From the NCBI GenBank assembly GCA_017507125.1, contig JAFWBQ010000122.1, forward strand, positions 1-56,970: a stretch of 56,970 nt of DNA, in the 5' to 3' direction. Source of the DNA: Lentisphaeria bacterium. Lineage in GTDB: Bacteria > Verrucomicrobiota > Lentisphaeria > Victivallales > Victivallaceae. The notes under the pieces are model-generated. The model had not been told where the DNA came from. It searched no databases and saw only the letters and a list, made by a program, of their open reading frames with translations. The stretch's first letter is position 1. Every line of letters begins with the position of its first letter. Below, one piece after another: positions 36,346-44,854 of this stretch. Both the position numbers and the translations under genes were made by a program.

Positions 36346-39300
36346 TCAGCGTTTATCAAAGGCTGCGGGATCAAGTCCGATGTTCCGTTTGCGGTATTCG
36401 GGAGCGGTGGCGATAAAGTCCGTGATGCGGAGCTTTTCATCCTGCCGCAGCTCTTTCTGGCGAGCGGTACGGAATTTGTTTTTGACCTCTTTGCCCCCTT
36501 TGCCCAGAACAAACTGGTCGTACCACTGCTGAAGTGATTCAAACTTGTGATAAAAGGGGAGGGCCTTCATTTGGGGATCGCTGAAAAGCGCTGTGGCTTT
36601 GCGGTTCAGCTCTTTGCAGAAAAGATCATAGGTGAGGATCTGATTGTAAAAGCGTCCCTGCCGCACCCACTCCTTGTTGAGAATGTCGCCGCCGTCGTTT
36701 TTGGGCAGTATTTTCCCATTCAGGCTGTTGAAGCCGATGATGGGTTTTTCCGCCCGGGGGACACGGACAAAGAATCCGTTGTCATGTTCCGTGAATGCGG
36801 CTATTTCAGAGGCCCCGAAAGTGGGGTTCTTGACCTTCTGGATCTCCTGACCCACAAAGATGCAGTGGTGCACTTTCGCCGGAGCCGTCATAGAGGTCAT
36901 GATCCTGCCGTTGATGGTCTTGCCCCTGAAAAAGACACTGTGCCTGATTTCAAGGTCGGGACATTTGTAAAACTCATACCCTCCGAAAGGCGTAATGGCA
37001 ACGCAGTTTTCGATCAGCATATTTTTCGTGTTGCTGCCCACAAAACTGCGCTGACTGCTGCCGGAACGGTTATCGTGGAAAATGCGTGAAATGCAGATGT
37101 CAGAACTGTCGCGGACAACCACGCTCCCCGCGTCGGAAACGGCTCCGGAACCTGCAAGGCGGATGAAATTCAAATTGTCGATTTTTACAAATTCCCTGCC
37201 CCGGATCTCCACACCCCGCAGAAGGGAACCGTCTCCGTCAATAATGACCTCTGCCCCCGGAGCGCCGGCAATGGTCAGCACCTTCCCCGGGCTGCCTGTG
37301 GCATGGACTTTCAAAGCCTCTCTGTAAACGCCGCTGTGGATGAGGATCGTATCCCCCGGCGCGGCGCGCTTGATGGCAGCGTTGATTCCCGCCATGGCTT
37401 TGGCAGGGGTGCTGCCGTCATTGAGATTGCTCCCTGAGGGTGAAACATGAAGTGTTTTGGGGGTATCTTTGCGGGCAGTTGTAAACTCAAAGACATAGCG
37501 CCGGGGCGCTGAGGAGGATTTGGGGGCGTTGGTCAGACGCTTTTCAGAAAGGGGAGTGACATCGCAGTATGCTTTGTAAGCCGCTCCGGGGCGGAGTCCT
37601 GTAAAGGAGAGGGAGTACTCGCCTCTGCCTTTTTCTGTTTTGGTGATGGTTTTTCCATCGGTTGCGGTCACTTTGACTGTACTTTGGGAACCGGCGGCAG
37701 TTCGGATGAGGAATGTGGCGCTTTCAGCTGAAACGGCACCCGGGCTTACCTGCATCCCATCTGTGATAAAGACGGTATCATAGCGGTACTGGCCTGTGGG
37801 GAATCCGTCGGCGGTTTTTCCGGCAAAGAGGCTGTGGTTTTTCAAGGTGAGGTCGCCTGCGCTGAGGTTGTTGAAGATGGGGGCAGGGGATTTCCAGGAG
37901 GAAATTTCAAAAGCGGGAACTGGGCCTTTGACATAGGCGTTCCAACCGGAAAATTCAGGCTTGCCTGAGTAGGAACTGCAAAAGATGTTCCCTCTCAGGA
38001 ATCCACCATCGGCGCCCCTGAGAGAGGCGGCAAAAAGGTTATGCCGCACCCGGGTTTTGGCGGGCAGAACCGTATCTTTCAGAAAGGCGCAGCGCTTGAC
38101 AAAAACGCCGTCGGTATTGATAAAGGTGACTTTTTCCATACAGTTCACATTTTCAAGGCGGACATTTTTGCAGTTTTCAAACTTCAGTTCACCTCTGAGG
38201 AGCGCGGGCATGGTTCCCCTGCCGCGGATGATGATATTTTTCAGATTTTTAAAGATAAGCGGCTTCCGGCGGGGAAGAGTCAGGTAGAGAGTTCCTCCGG
38301 AAATCAGTTTGGAGTCATCATCAAAGATCACTTTGGGGTCGTATCCTTTGATACCCCGGTCGCCCCCTTTGCGGAACCGGGAGTTTTTCAGCAGACGGAA
38401 ATCCAGATGATCGGGATCGGCAAACTCTTTGCGGGGATCAAATCGGGGTTCCCGCTCCCGGCAGATGCTGTTTTTCGCCCTTCCGTGATAGTAGGTGTCC
38501 CCAGTGGTGAAAATGCAGTTTTCAATCAGCCGTGAACGGATGAGGGATGAGGCATAAGAGCCTTTGACCCACGCTGTGTCACTTGCATATTTGATCCAGA
38601 TGTCGCCGTATTTGTTGTCAAAGGAGAAACAGTTTTCAATCAGGCAGCGGTCAAAAGGGGAGCCGTAGAAACGCTGCCCCGCCATGGCTGAGGCAAAGGT
38701 GATGACGTTCCGCTGGACAGTGGTCTTTCCGGGGCCGTAGCAAAGAAGGTTGCCGCCTGAACCGTTGAATTCGGTGTTGTTGGCAAAAAAGATGCACTCT
38801 TCAATAAGGGAGTCGGCGAATCTGTTGAAAGTCACTCCGCTGCCGCAGAGATAAACGATGCACTCTTTCACAGAGCAATTGACCGGGGCGCGCATATAGA
38901 CGCCGCCGAAAGTGGACTTGTAGATTCCATTGGATGTTGCAGAGTTGTAGCCGCTGAAAATGATTCCTTTGACATGGACATTTTTTACGCTGGTGCCGGT
39001 GAAGCGCAAGCCGTCCCCCCTGAGCATGGAAAAGGAGATGGAGTGGTTTTCAGGCGCTCTGCTGTCGCTGGTGTGCAGATAGATGATCTTATTTTCCGCA
39101 TCAAAAAAAGTACTGCCGGGAGTCGTTTCAACTTCAGACAGAGAGGGGACTTTTTGGTATTTCTGCACCGTGTCTCTTTCAAGAACATATTCAGGGAGCT
39201 TGTTGACTTTGCACATGTAGATCCCCGGAATTCCGGGCACAGCTTTGAAGGCAGGCGCAGGAACATCGCCGCGCATGTGGACTGTGCCTGAGATCCCGGC

Positions 39301-39552
39301 TCTGAAGGTGGTGGGGCGTTTCGGGTCGCCGGGAAAACGGAGCAGGACCTCTTCGTGATATTCTCCGGGGAGAATGGTGACAGTATCTCCGGGGACGATT
39401 TTTTTCGCGGCTTTATTGATGGTTCTGAAAGGCGTTTTTTCCGAAAGGCCGTTGTTCTGATCAGAACCCTTGACGCTTACAAAATATTCTGTTCCGCTGA
39501 GAAGCGAAAAAACAAAGGCAAAAGAAAAAAGAAGAATGTTTTTCAATTTCAT
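36346..39552 (-). CDS. Secreted protein with two parallel beta-helix (pectin-lyase-fold) units
   Basis: 1068 aa, signal peptide (about 1-20, ending LLSGTE). Two similar starts mark two beta-helix domains: residues about 23-90 (YFVSVKGSDQNNG, PGDTVTILPGEYHEEV) and about 705-780 (LHVSPSGSNLNDG, PGDTILIHSGVYREAL), both of the DUF1565 type that caps right-handed helices. Many Asn/Gly-rich turns (LIENCIFT, SLIEECIFFANNTEF) fit repeated helix coils. Between them lies a fibronectin-III-like region (about 600-690). Likely binds or cleaves an acidic polysaccharide; no catalytic residues could be assigned. AAGGAAA precedes the ATG. Confidence 0.75.
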   Translation of the reverse strand: MKLKNILLFSFAFVFSLLSGTEYFVSVKGSDQNNGLSEKTPFRTINKAAKKIVPGDTVTILPGEYHEEVLLRFPGDPKRPTTFRAGISGTVHMRGDVPAPAFKAVPGIPGIYMCKVNKLPEYVLERDTVQKYQKVPSLSEVETTPGSTFFDAENKIIYLHTSDSRAPENHSISFSMLRGDGLRFTGTSVKNVHVKGIIFSGYNSATSNGIYKSTFGGVYMRAPVNCSVKECIVYLCGSGVTFNRFADSLIEECIFFANNTEFNGSGGNLLCYGPGKTTVQRNVITFASAMAGQRFYGSPFDRCLIENCFSFDNKYGDIWIKYASDTAWVKGSYASSLIRSRLIENCIFTTGDTYYHGRAKNSICREREPRFDPRKEFADPDHLDFRLLKNSRFRKGGDRGIKGYDPKVIFDDDSKLISGGTLYLTLPRRKPLIFKNLKNIIIRGRGTMPALLRGELKFENCKNVRLENVNCMEKVTFINTDGVFVKRCAFLKDTVLPAKTRVRHNLFAASLRGADGGFLRGNIFCSSYSGKPEFSGWNAYVKGPVPAFEISSWKSPAPIFNNLSAGDLTLKNHSLFAGKTADGFPTGQYRYDTVFITDGMQVSPGAVSAESATFLIRTAAGSQSTVKVTATDGKTITKTEKGRGEYSLSFTGLRPGAAYKAYCDVTPLSEKRLTNAPKSSSAPRRYVFEFTTARKDTPKTLHVSPSGSNLNDGSTPAKAMAGINAAIKRAAPGDTILIHSGVYREALKVHATGSPGKVLTIAGAPGAEVIIDGDGSLLRGVEIRGREFVKIDNLNFIRLAGSGAVSDAGSVVVRDSSDICISRIFHDNRSGSSQRSFVGSNTKNMLIENCVAITPFGGYEFYKCPDLEIRHSVFFRGKTINGRIMTSMTAPAKVHHCIFVGQEIQKVKNPTFGASEIAAFTEHDNGFFVRVPRAEKPIIGFNSLNGKILPKNDGGDILNKEWVRQGRFYNQILTYDLFCKELNRKATALFSDPQMKALPFYHKFESLQQWYDQFVLGKGGKEVKNKFRTARQKELRQDEKLRITDFIATAPEYRKRNIGLDPAAFDKR

Positions 39553-39872
39553 GAGGTTTCCTTGATGATTATGAAAATGACGCAGATCATACAGTTATGC
39601 TATACTATATCTCCTGAAAGAGAATTTGCAAAGTCCGGAAATGAAAAATTCCCTGATTTCTCACAGGGGGGCAAGTGAAAGAACTCTTCCGCTCTGCAAA
39701 ATGGGTGAAAAAAAGAGCTGTTATTGGCAAAGAGTTTTGTAAAGGAAGCCTTGAAAATTCAAAAAAGAGGTGCTATATTATATGAATGTGATGTGTCCCG
39801 GTACAGATTCCGTATTGCTTTATACGGTGCGGAATACCATATAACTCAGTAAAAAAATAAGGAAAAACGAAG
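39553..39872. other. 320-bp intergenic region upstream of rpmH
   Basis: No gene seen. It holds the rpmH promoter (39751-39779) and, in the leader, two overlapping hairpins: CCGTAT/ATACGG (39810-39827) and ATTCCG/CGGAAT (39807-39835), which exclude each other. No DnaA-box word (TTATCCACA or a close variant) and no dnaA gene are visible, so I do not call an origin here. Confidence 0.6.
39751..39779 (+). promoter_or_regulatory. Promoter of the rpmH-rnpA cluster
   Basis: TTGAAA (39751-39756), 17-nt spacer, TATATT (39774-39779), about 95 nt before the rpmH start codon. Confidence 0.75.
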
Positions 39873-40007
39873 ATGAAAAGAACTTTTCAGCCCTCCAATC
39901 GGCGTCGCAAACGCCGGATCGGTTTCTTTGCCCGTATGGCTACTCACGCCGGACGTCTGGTCATCAAACGCCGCCGTCAGAAAGGCCGCAAGAGACTGAC
40001 CGCCTGA
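39873..40007 (+). CDS. rpmH: 50S ribosomal protein L34
   Basis: 44 aa, very basic: [20 protein letters not shown] then [22 protein letters not shown]. This is the standard L34 pattern ([21 protein letters not shown]...RR.KGRK.L) and length. Starts the widely conserved rpmH-rnpA-yidD-yidC-khpB order. AAGGAAAA lies just upstream of the ATG. Confidence 0.98.
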   Translation: MKRTFQPSNRRRKRRIGFFARMATHAGRLVIKRRRQKGRKRLTA

Positions 40008-40041
40008 TCGGATCAGAATATAAAATTTCAGGGAACGGATC

Positions 40042-40440
40042 TTGGCGCTCCAACGCTTACATCTGCGTAAAAGCTCCAAACTGCAACGCAAGTCGGAGTT
40101 TGAACGTCTTAAAAGTGCGCCCTTTCGCCGTGCCGGTTCGCTTATGGCGGTCTCAGTGGCACCCGGCGAAGGGAAATTTGCCAAGTGCGGGGTAATATGC
40201 AGCAGAAAGTTCAGTCTGCTTGCCGTGGAACGGAATCGCGCCCGCCGGATGATGTGGGAGAGTTTCCGTCTGCTCGGCAGACGGATCCTTCCGTGCCGCA
40301 TGGTGCTCATTCCGCGCCGCCGGATCAAAGATGCCGCACAACCCGATGTGATGAGAGAGTTGGAGCAGATACTTGCGGCTGCAGGTGTGCTCCGGAGTCC
40401 CTTCCCCGAAAAAAATGCGGCCTCGCAGCCGGAATCCTGA
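40042..40440 (+). CDS. rnpA: Ribonuclease P protein component
   Basis: 132 aa, basic, with TTG as start codon (GGAACG upstream). RnpA binds the RNase P RNA and helps process tRNA 5' ends. Seen: LRKSSKLQRKSEFERLKSA near the start and the family signature AVERNRARRMMWESFR (the RNR motif). The C-terminal 30 residues are longer than usual and overlap yidD. Position 34 nt after rpmH is canonical. Confidence 0.93.
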   Translation: MALQRLHLRKSSKLQRKSEFERLKSAPFRRAGSLMAVSVAPGEGKFAKCGVICSRKFSLLAVERNRARRMMWESFRLLGRRILPCRMVLIPRRRIKDAAQPDVMRELEQILAAAGVLRSPFPEKNAASQPES

Positions 40441-40667
40441 TCCTGCTGATCAAGGTCTATCAGAAGACACTTTCTCCTTTGACGCCTGCGTGCTGCCGTT
40501 TTTATCCCAGTTGTTCCAATTATGCCCTGGAGGCACTCCGATTGCATGGATTCATGCGCGGGACGGTGCTGACGGTATGGCGTATTGTACGCTGCAATCC
40601 ATGGTGCCCCGGCGGATATGATCCGGTGCCGCCTCCCAAATCAGGAAAAAATCACAATGAAGTTTGA
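40437..40667 (+). CDS. yidD: Membrane protein insertion efficiency factor
   Basis: The core LLIKVYQKTLSPLTPACCRF, YPSCSNYALEALRLHG and NPWCPGGYDPVP is textbook YidD, a small membrane-associated protein that helps YidC. There is no ATG, GTG or TTG close to the family's normal start; the nearest possible initiator giving the usual length (76 aa) is CTG 40437, overlapping the rnpA stop. In-frame GTG codons further up would add about 50 residues read out of frame from rnpA. The start is therefore uncertain; the stop at 40665-40667 lies 11 nt inside yidC. Confidence 0.82.
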   Translation: MILLIKVYQKTLSPLTPACCRFYPSCSNYALEALRLHGFMRGTVLTVWRIVRCNPWCPGGYDPVPPPKSGKNHNEV

Positions 40668-42381
40668 TAAAGCACAGATTTTTGTGTTGGTCGTGGGCAT
40701 TGCCATACTGCTGGCATGGGATCCTGTCTGTAAATATATGGGGTGGTTTCAGGTCCCTGTGACAGCTCCTGCTGCGGCTCCTGAGGCGCCGGCAGCTCCC
40801 GCTGCTGCACCCGCCGCAAAAACGGCTCCTGCCGCCGCTGTGAAAACACAGCCCGCTGCTGCCGGAAGCGCCAAAAAGGCGCCTGTCGCCGCTGTTGCTC
40901 CCATGAAGGCTGTGGAGTTGAGCAATAAGGAGTTGAAGCTGGTTGTCGATCCTGTTTCCGGATCCGTGCTCGACTTTTTTGTTCCCGGTCATAAGCAGGC
41001 CGACCGGAAAGAGGATATCCGTCTTTCCCAGAATCTCCGCAATGCACTTTCCTTTACCGCTCTGACCCCTTCTCCTTTTGAAGGTGTTCCGGTCGTCATC
41101 AGCGCCAGAGCTGACAAAAAAGGCAATGCTCTTCAGGTCGTCCGCCGGCTTCAGTATGCCGACGGATCCGTCATCCGCCTTGAACACCAGTGGATCCTCG
41201 GTGAAAAAGGACGCAACATCGACTGCAAAGTGGCTGTGATCAATGAATCTGCTGCGCCGCGTACTTTCAATGGCTACGGCTTCACCGGCGGTCTCCTTGC
41301 TTCCTGGTCAAAGGTTTCAGGGGACAAGGTCCGCACCCCCTCCCACCGTTTGGACTATATGACTTCCAAAGGCAAGTTCAAGGATATTGCCGCCGATGAT
41401 GATGAAGAGGACTTCACTGCCGCCAACGGCACCCTGGTGAAATGGGCGGGTGTCAGCAACAAATATTTCTGCATCCTCCTTTCAGGGAATGAGACTTTCC
41501 CCTTGAAGACAAAACGTTTTTACCTGCTTGACAGCAAAGAAAATCTTCCTGTGGCAGGTTGTGCCGCAGAGATCCCTGCCTTTGTCCTCAACAGCAAAGA
41601 AAAACGTGAATTCAGCTTCAAGGCCTATGCCGGCCCCAAAGTGATCTCTGAACTTGAAAGTTTTGATCCCTCTGCCGGACGCGTCATGCACCTTGCGTGG
41701 GGACCTCTGGATTATCTTGCCCGTGCTTTGCTCTGGATCCTGGTCAAGATCCACTCTCTGGGACTTTCCTACGGTTGGAGCATCATTGTGCTGACCCTTA
41801 TTGTCAGACTGCTTTTCTACCCTGCCACCGCCAAGGCTAATGCCTCCATGAAAAAAATGCAGCAGGTGCAGCCCAAACTGCAGGCCCTCAAAGAGCAGTA
41901 CAAAGATAATCCCCAGCTGATGAACGCCAAGATGATGGAGCTTTACCGTACCGAAGGAGTCAATCCTTTCGGCGGATGTCTCCCCCTGCTGCTGCAGCTC
42001 CCTGTCTTTATCGCTCTTTATACAACTCTTGACGGCGCCGTTGAACTGCGTCAGGTCCCTTTCTGGTGGAGTCCCGACCTTGCCGGTCCCGATACGGTCT
42101 GTCACATTCCGCTTTATTTCTATGACCTGCCGGTGAATCCCCTTGTCATCATAATGACCGTGCTCATGGTCATCCAGCAGCACATCACTCCCATGGGCGG
42201 CGATCCCATGCAGAAGAAGATGATGATGTGGATGCCTGTGGTCATGCTGCTGCTTTTCTACGATCTGCCTTCCGGTCTGACTTTGTACTGGAGCATCAGC
42301 AACTTGTTCAGCATCATCCAGCTTCTCATTCAGAAGAGAGGCTCAACCCCGGCAGACGCCACTGAGCCTGCCAAACAATAA
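40657..42381 (+). CDS. yidC: Membrane protein insertase YidC
   Basis: 574 aa from ATG 40657 (AGGAAAA upstream); the frame is open 24 codons further but that part lies in yidD. A first membrane helix (FVLVVGIAILLAW) is followed by a long Ala/Pro linker (about 35-80), the periplasmic beta domain, then the 60KD insertase core: GWSIIVLTLIVRLLFYP with the key arginine, MKKMQQVQPKLQALKEQYKD, GGCLPLLLQLPVFIALY and the last helices to LTLYWSISNLFSIIQ. It inserts inner-membrane proteins with or without SecYEG. Confidence 0.96.
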   Translation: MKFDKAQIFVLVVGIAILLAWDPVCKYMGWFQVPVTAPAAAPEAPAAPAAAPAAKTAPAAAVKTQPAAAGSAKKAPVAAVAPMKAVELSNKELKLVVDPVSGSVLDFFVPGHKQADRKEDIRLSQNLRNALSFTALTPSPFEGVPVVISARADKKGNALQVVRRLQYADGSVIRLEHQWILGEKGRNIDCKVAVINESAAPRTFNGYGFTGGLLASWSKVSGDKVRTPSHRLDYMTSKGKFKDIAADDDEEDFTAANGTLVKWAGVSNKYFCILLSGNETFPLKTKRFYLLDSKENLPVAGCAAEIPAFVLNSKEKREFSFKAYAGPKVISELESFDPSAGRVMHLAWGPLDYLARALLWILVKIHSLGLSYGWSIIVLTLIVRLLFYPATAKANASMKKMQQVQPKLQALKEQYKDNPQLMNAKMMELYRTEGVNPFGGCLPLLLQLPVFIALYTTLDGAVELRQVPFWWSPDLAGPDTVCHIPLYFYDLPVNPLVIIMTVLMVIQQHITPMGGDPMQKKMMMWMPVVMLLLFYDLPSGLTLYWSISNLFSIIQLLIQKRGSTPADATEPAKQ

Positions 42382-42411
42382 ATTTATTCTCAATACAGAA
42401 AGTATCAAATC

Positions 42412-43014
42412 ATGTCGGAAGCAAACTTTGAAGAACAGAAAAAACGGATCGTTGATACCCTTTCAACCATGTTTGGTTACCTGGGCCTGACTGGCGATTT
42501 CCGTCTTGAAAGCAAAACCAACAACCGTATCGGCGTCAAGATCAGTTCCAGTGACGTGGGACGCATCATCGGCCGCCGCGGTCAGACTCTTGAAAGTCTT
42601 CAGCTGGTTCTCAACCGTATTGTGGGCAAGGATGACAAGGAGTTTCCCCTGGTACTGCTGGATATCGACGGCTATGCCGATGGTGAACGCGCCCCCCGGA
42701 AAGAGGGCGCTGAGGGCGAAGAGCAGACTGAAAGCAATCGTCCTGCCCGCGGATTCCGCCGCAGAGAGCGGGGCGACCGTGAAGAGGGGGGACAGCGTCT
42801 TTCTTCCAAAGAGCAGCTTGAGCGTCAGGCTCAGGATGCCGCCAAAGAGGTCAAGCGCTGGGGAGATCCCATCAAGCTGCCTGAAATGAATGCTCATGAC
42901 CGCCGGATCATCCATCTGGCTCTCAAAGAAGATCCTGAAGTGGTTACCGAGTCCGAGGGCGAAGGCCCCATGCGGCAGGTGGTCATTTCTCTGAAAAAAC
43001 AGGATCAGGAATAA
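42412..43014 (+). CDS. khpB: KH-R3H RNA-binding protein (KhpB/Jag type)
   Basis: 200 aa. A KH domain with VGRIIGRRGQTLESLQLV (GxxG loop GRRG) is followed by an R3H domain with NAHDRRIIHLALKE (Arg-x3-His). The Jag N-terminal domain is missing and the two domains are separated by an unusually long, charged, Arg/Glu-rich linker (about residues 95-145). Position after yidC is canonical. Probably binds RNA and affects cell elongation or division, as Jag/KhpB does elsewhere. A terminator follows. Confidence 0.88.
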   Translation: MSEANFEEQKKRIVDTLSTMFGYLGLTGDFRLESKTNNRIGVKISSSDVGRIIGRRGQTLESLQLVLNRIVGKDDKEFPLVLLDIDGYADGERAPRKEGAEGEEQTESNRPARGFRRRERGDREEGGQRLSSKEQLERQAQDAAKEVKRWGDPIKLPEMNAHDRRIIHLALKEDPEVVTESEGEGPMRQVVISLKKQDQE

Positions 43015-43022
43015 GTTTCGAT

Positions 43023-43051
43023 AACGCCGCATGATATTTGCGGCGTTTTTT
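43023..43051 (+). terminator. Rho-independent terminator after khpB
   Basis: AACGCCGCA and TGCGGCGTT with a 7-nt loop, then six T. Confidence 0.92.
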
Positions 43052-43075
43052 GTTTTAAGGAGATTTTTCTCTTCA

Positions 43076-43930
43076 ATGAACGAAGAACGAAAATTTGATT
43101 ATCTGGTCATAGGGGATCCTGTGGCACACAGCCGTTCACCTCAGATGCAGAATGCCGCTTTTGAGGCGGCTGGTTTGGGACGTCCTTACGGAAAACTCCG
43201 GGTGGATCCCGCGAGGATCGGTGAGTTTGCCGATTATGCCAGAAAAAATCTCAAGGGCGTCAATCTGACGGTTCCCCACAAGCAGGTCATACTTCCTTTT
43301 GTTGATGAATTTTCCCCGCGGGCGGCGGCCTGTCAGAGTGTCAACACCCTCAAGATCGTGGAGGGGAAGATTTATGGATACTCTACTGACGGTGCCGGTA
43401 TTTCAGGGGCTGTAAAAGAAAATTTCGGTCTGGCGCTCAAAGGACTCAATGTTCTGATGCTGGGCGCCGGGGGCGCCGCCACAGCCATCGCCTTTGAGCT
43501 GGGATGGCAGCAGAGCGCTTCTGTGGTCATCGCCAACAGAAGTGTTGATAAAGCCCAGGCTCTCGTTGATAAAGTCAAAGTCCATGCACCGGAGACCCTT
43601 ATGAGCGCTATTCCTCTTGCGGATGAAGGCGCTCTTGCCGCAGCGGTCGCCAACGCAGATCTTCTGCTTCAGGTCACAAGTCTGGGACTCCACGATGAAG
43701 ATCCCGCCCCCATGGATCTTGAATTGCTTGAACTGAATCCCGCACTGCGGGTCTTTGACGCCATCTATCGCCCCACACCCCTTTTGAAACGCGCCGCTCA
43801 ACTGGGACTCCCCGCCGCCGACGGCAGGGAAATGCTGATCTATCAGGGAGCGGCCTCCTTTGAAATATGGACAAATATAAAACCCTCCATTGACGCCATG
43901 CGCCGGGGGTACGCTGAAGACGGGGAGTGA
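43076..43930 (+). CDS. aroE: Shikimate dehydrogenase
   Basis: 284 aa from ATG 43076 (AAGGAG about 13 nt upstream). Reduces 3-dehydroshikimate with NADPH. Complete motif set: GDPVAHSRSPQMQNAAF, NLTVPHKQ with the catalytic lysine, QSVNTL, GYSTDGAG with the catalytic Asp, the nucleotide loop LGAGGAATA, YRPTPLLKRA and LIYQGAASFEIW. The gene starts 25 nt after the khpB terminator with no obvious promoter of its own in that gap. Confidence 0.95.
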   Translation: MNEERKFDYLVIGDPVAHSRSPQMQNAAFEAAGLGRPYGKLRVDPARIGEFADYARKNLKGVNLTVPHKQVILPFVDEFSPRAAACQSVNTLKIVEGKIYGYSTDGAGISGAVKENFGLALKGLNVLMLGAGGAATAIAFELGWQQSASVVIANRSVDKAQALVDKVKVHAPETLMSAIPLADEGALAAAVANADLLLQVTSLGLHDEDPAPMDLELLELNPALRVFDAIYRPTPLLKRAAQLGLPAADGREMLIYQGAASFEIWTNIKPSIDAMRRGYAEDGE

Positions 43931-43937
43931 ATGTGTC

Positions 43938-44816
43938 ATGCTGACTGAATTGCCTTCGGCCGCCTATGACTGGTGGCAGCGTCTCGGATTTGATTATCCT
44001 GTGGTGTGGGGGAGTGCCATCTTTGCCGCCTTTGCTTTCGGCGCCTGTCTGGGGAGTTTTCTCAACGTCTGCATCTGGCGCATCCCCAGAGGCGAGTCGG
44101 TGGTCACAGCTCCCAGTCACTGCACCTCATGCGGTGCGGATATCCGCTGGTACGACAATCTGCCCATTATCAGTTATCTGGTTCTGAGGGGGCGCTGCCG
44201 TCACTGTCACACACCTTACTCCTGCCGCTATCTTGTTGTGGAGGCGCTGACAGGACTCCTCTTTGTGGCAGTGCTTTTGAAAGTGGGACTTGTTCAACAG
44301 GTTCCCTCGGTTCTGCCCCTCTACTACTGGTGCATCCTTCTTTCCATCAGCTCATCATGGATCGACGCAAAATGGCGCATCATCCCTGATGCTCTCACCT
44401 GGCCTGCCATTTTTTACGGTATCGTGATCCATGGTGCGCTCCCCTCTGCATGCGGCATGGAAACTTATTGGCAGGGCGCTCTTTATGCTCTTTTGTCAGC
44501 CCTTGTCCCCGGAGCTTTTCTGGCGCTCTTTGCCATTGCCGGCAAAAAGATGACCGGCAGGGATGTCCTTGGCTGGGGTGACGTGAAGTTTATCGCCGCC
44601 TGCGGTGCTTTGCTTGGATTCCCCGGAGCGCTTTTCGTGCTTCTGGCAGGCTCCCTTTCGGGAACTCTTTACGGTATCTGTCTTGCCCGGGCGCGTAAGA
44701 GATCTCTCAAACGCTGTTCCATTCCTTTCGGACCCTTTCTCGGCGCCGCCGCCGTTATCTGGTGTCTTGCGGGGAACTGGATCTGGCACTGGTATCTGGT
44801 ATTTTCAGGAAGATGA
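43938..44816 (+). CDS. pilD: Prepilin peptidase/N-methyltransferase (A24)
   Basis: 292 aa, starting 7 nt after aroE. Cuts prepilin leaders before Phe and methylates the new N-terminus, in the inner membrane. Seen: GACLGSFLNVCIWRIPRGES, the zinc-binding CTSCGADI and CRHCHTPYS pairs, and the two catalytic aspartates in SSWIDAKWRIIPDALT and GWGDVKFI. About seven or eight membrane segments. It is the enzyme expected to process the pseudopilins at 27315 and 33057. Confidence 0.95.
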   Translation: MLTELPSAAYDWWQRLGFDYPVVWGSAIFAAFAFGACLGSFLNVCIWRIPRGESVVTAPSHCTSCGADIRWYDNLPIISYLVLRGRCRHCHTPYSCRYLVVEALTGLLFVAVLLKVGLVQQVPSVLPLYYWCILLSISSSWIDAKWRIIPDALTWPAIFYGIVIHGALPSACGMETYWQGALYALLSALVPGAFLALFAIAGKKMTGRDVLGWGDVKFIAACGALLGFPGALFVLLAGSLSGTLYGICLARARKRSLKRCSIPFGPFLGAAAVIWCLAGNWIWHWYLVFSGR

Positions 44817-44854
44817 TTCTTTCTTACTAACATAATTTTTAAGGAACAAAACAA

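Noticed and set aside
39553..39872. Possible replication origin near rpmH
   Set aside because: rpmH often neighbours dnaA/oriC, but no DnaA boxes, AT-rich repeats or dnaA gene are visible here.
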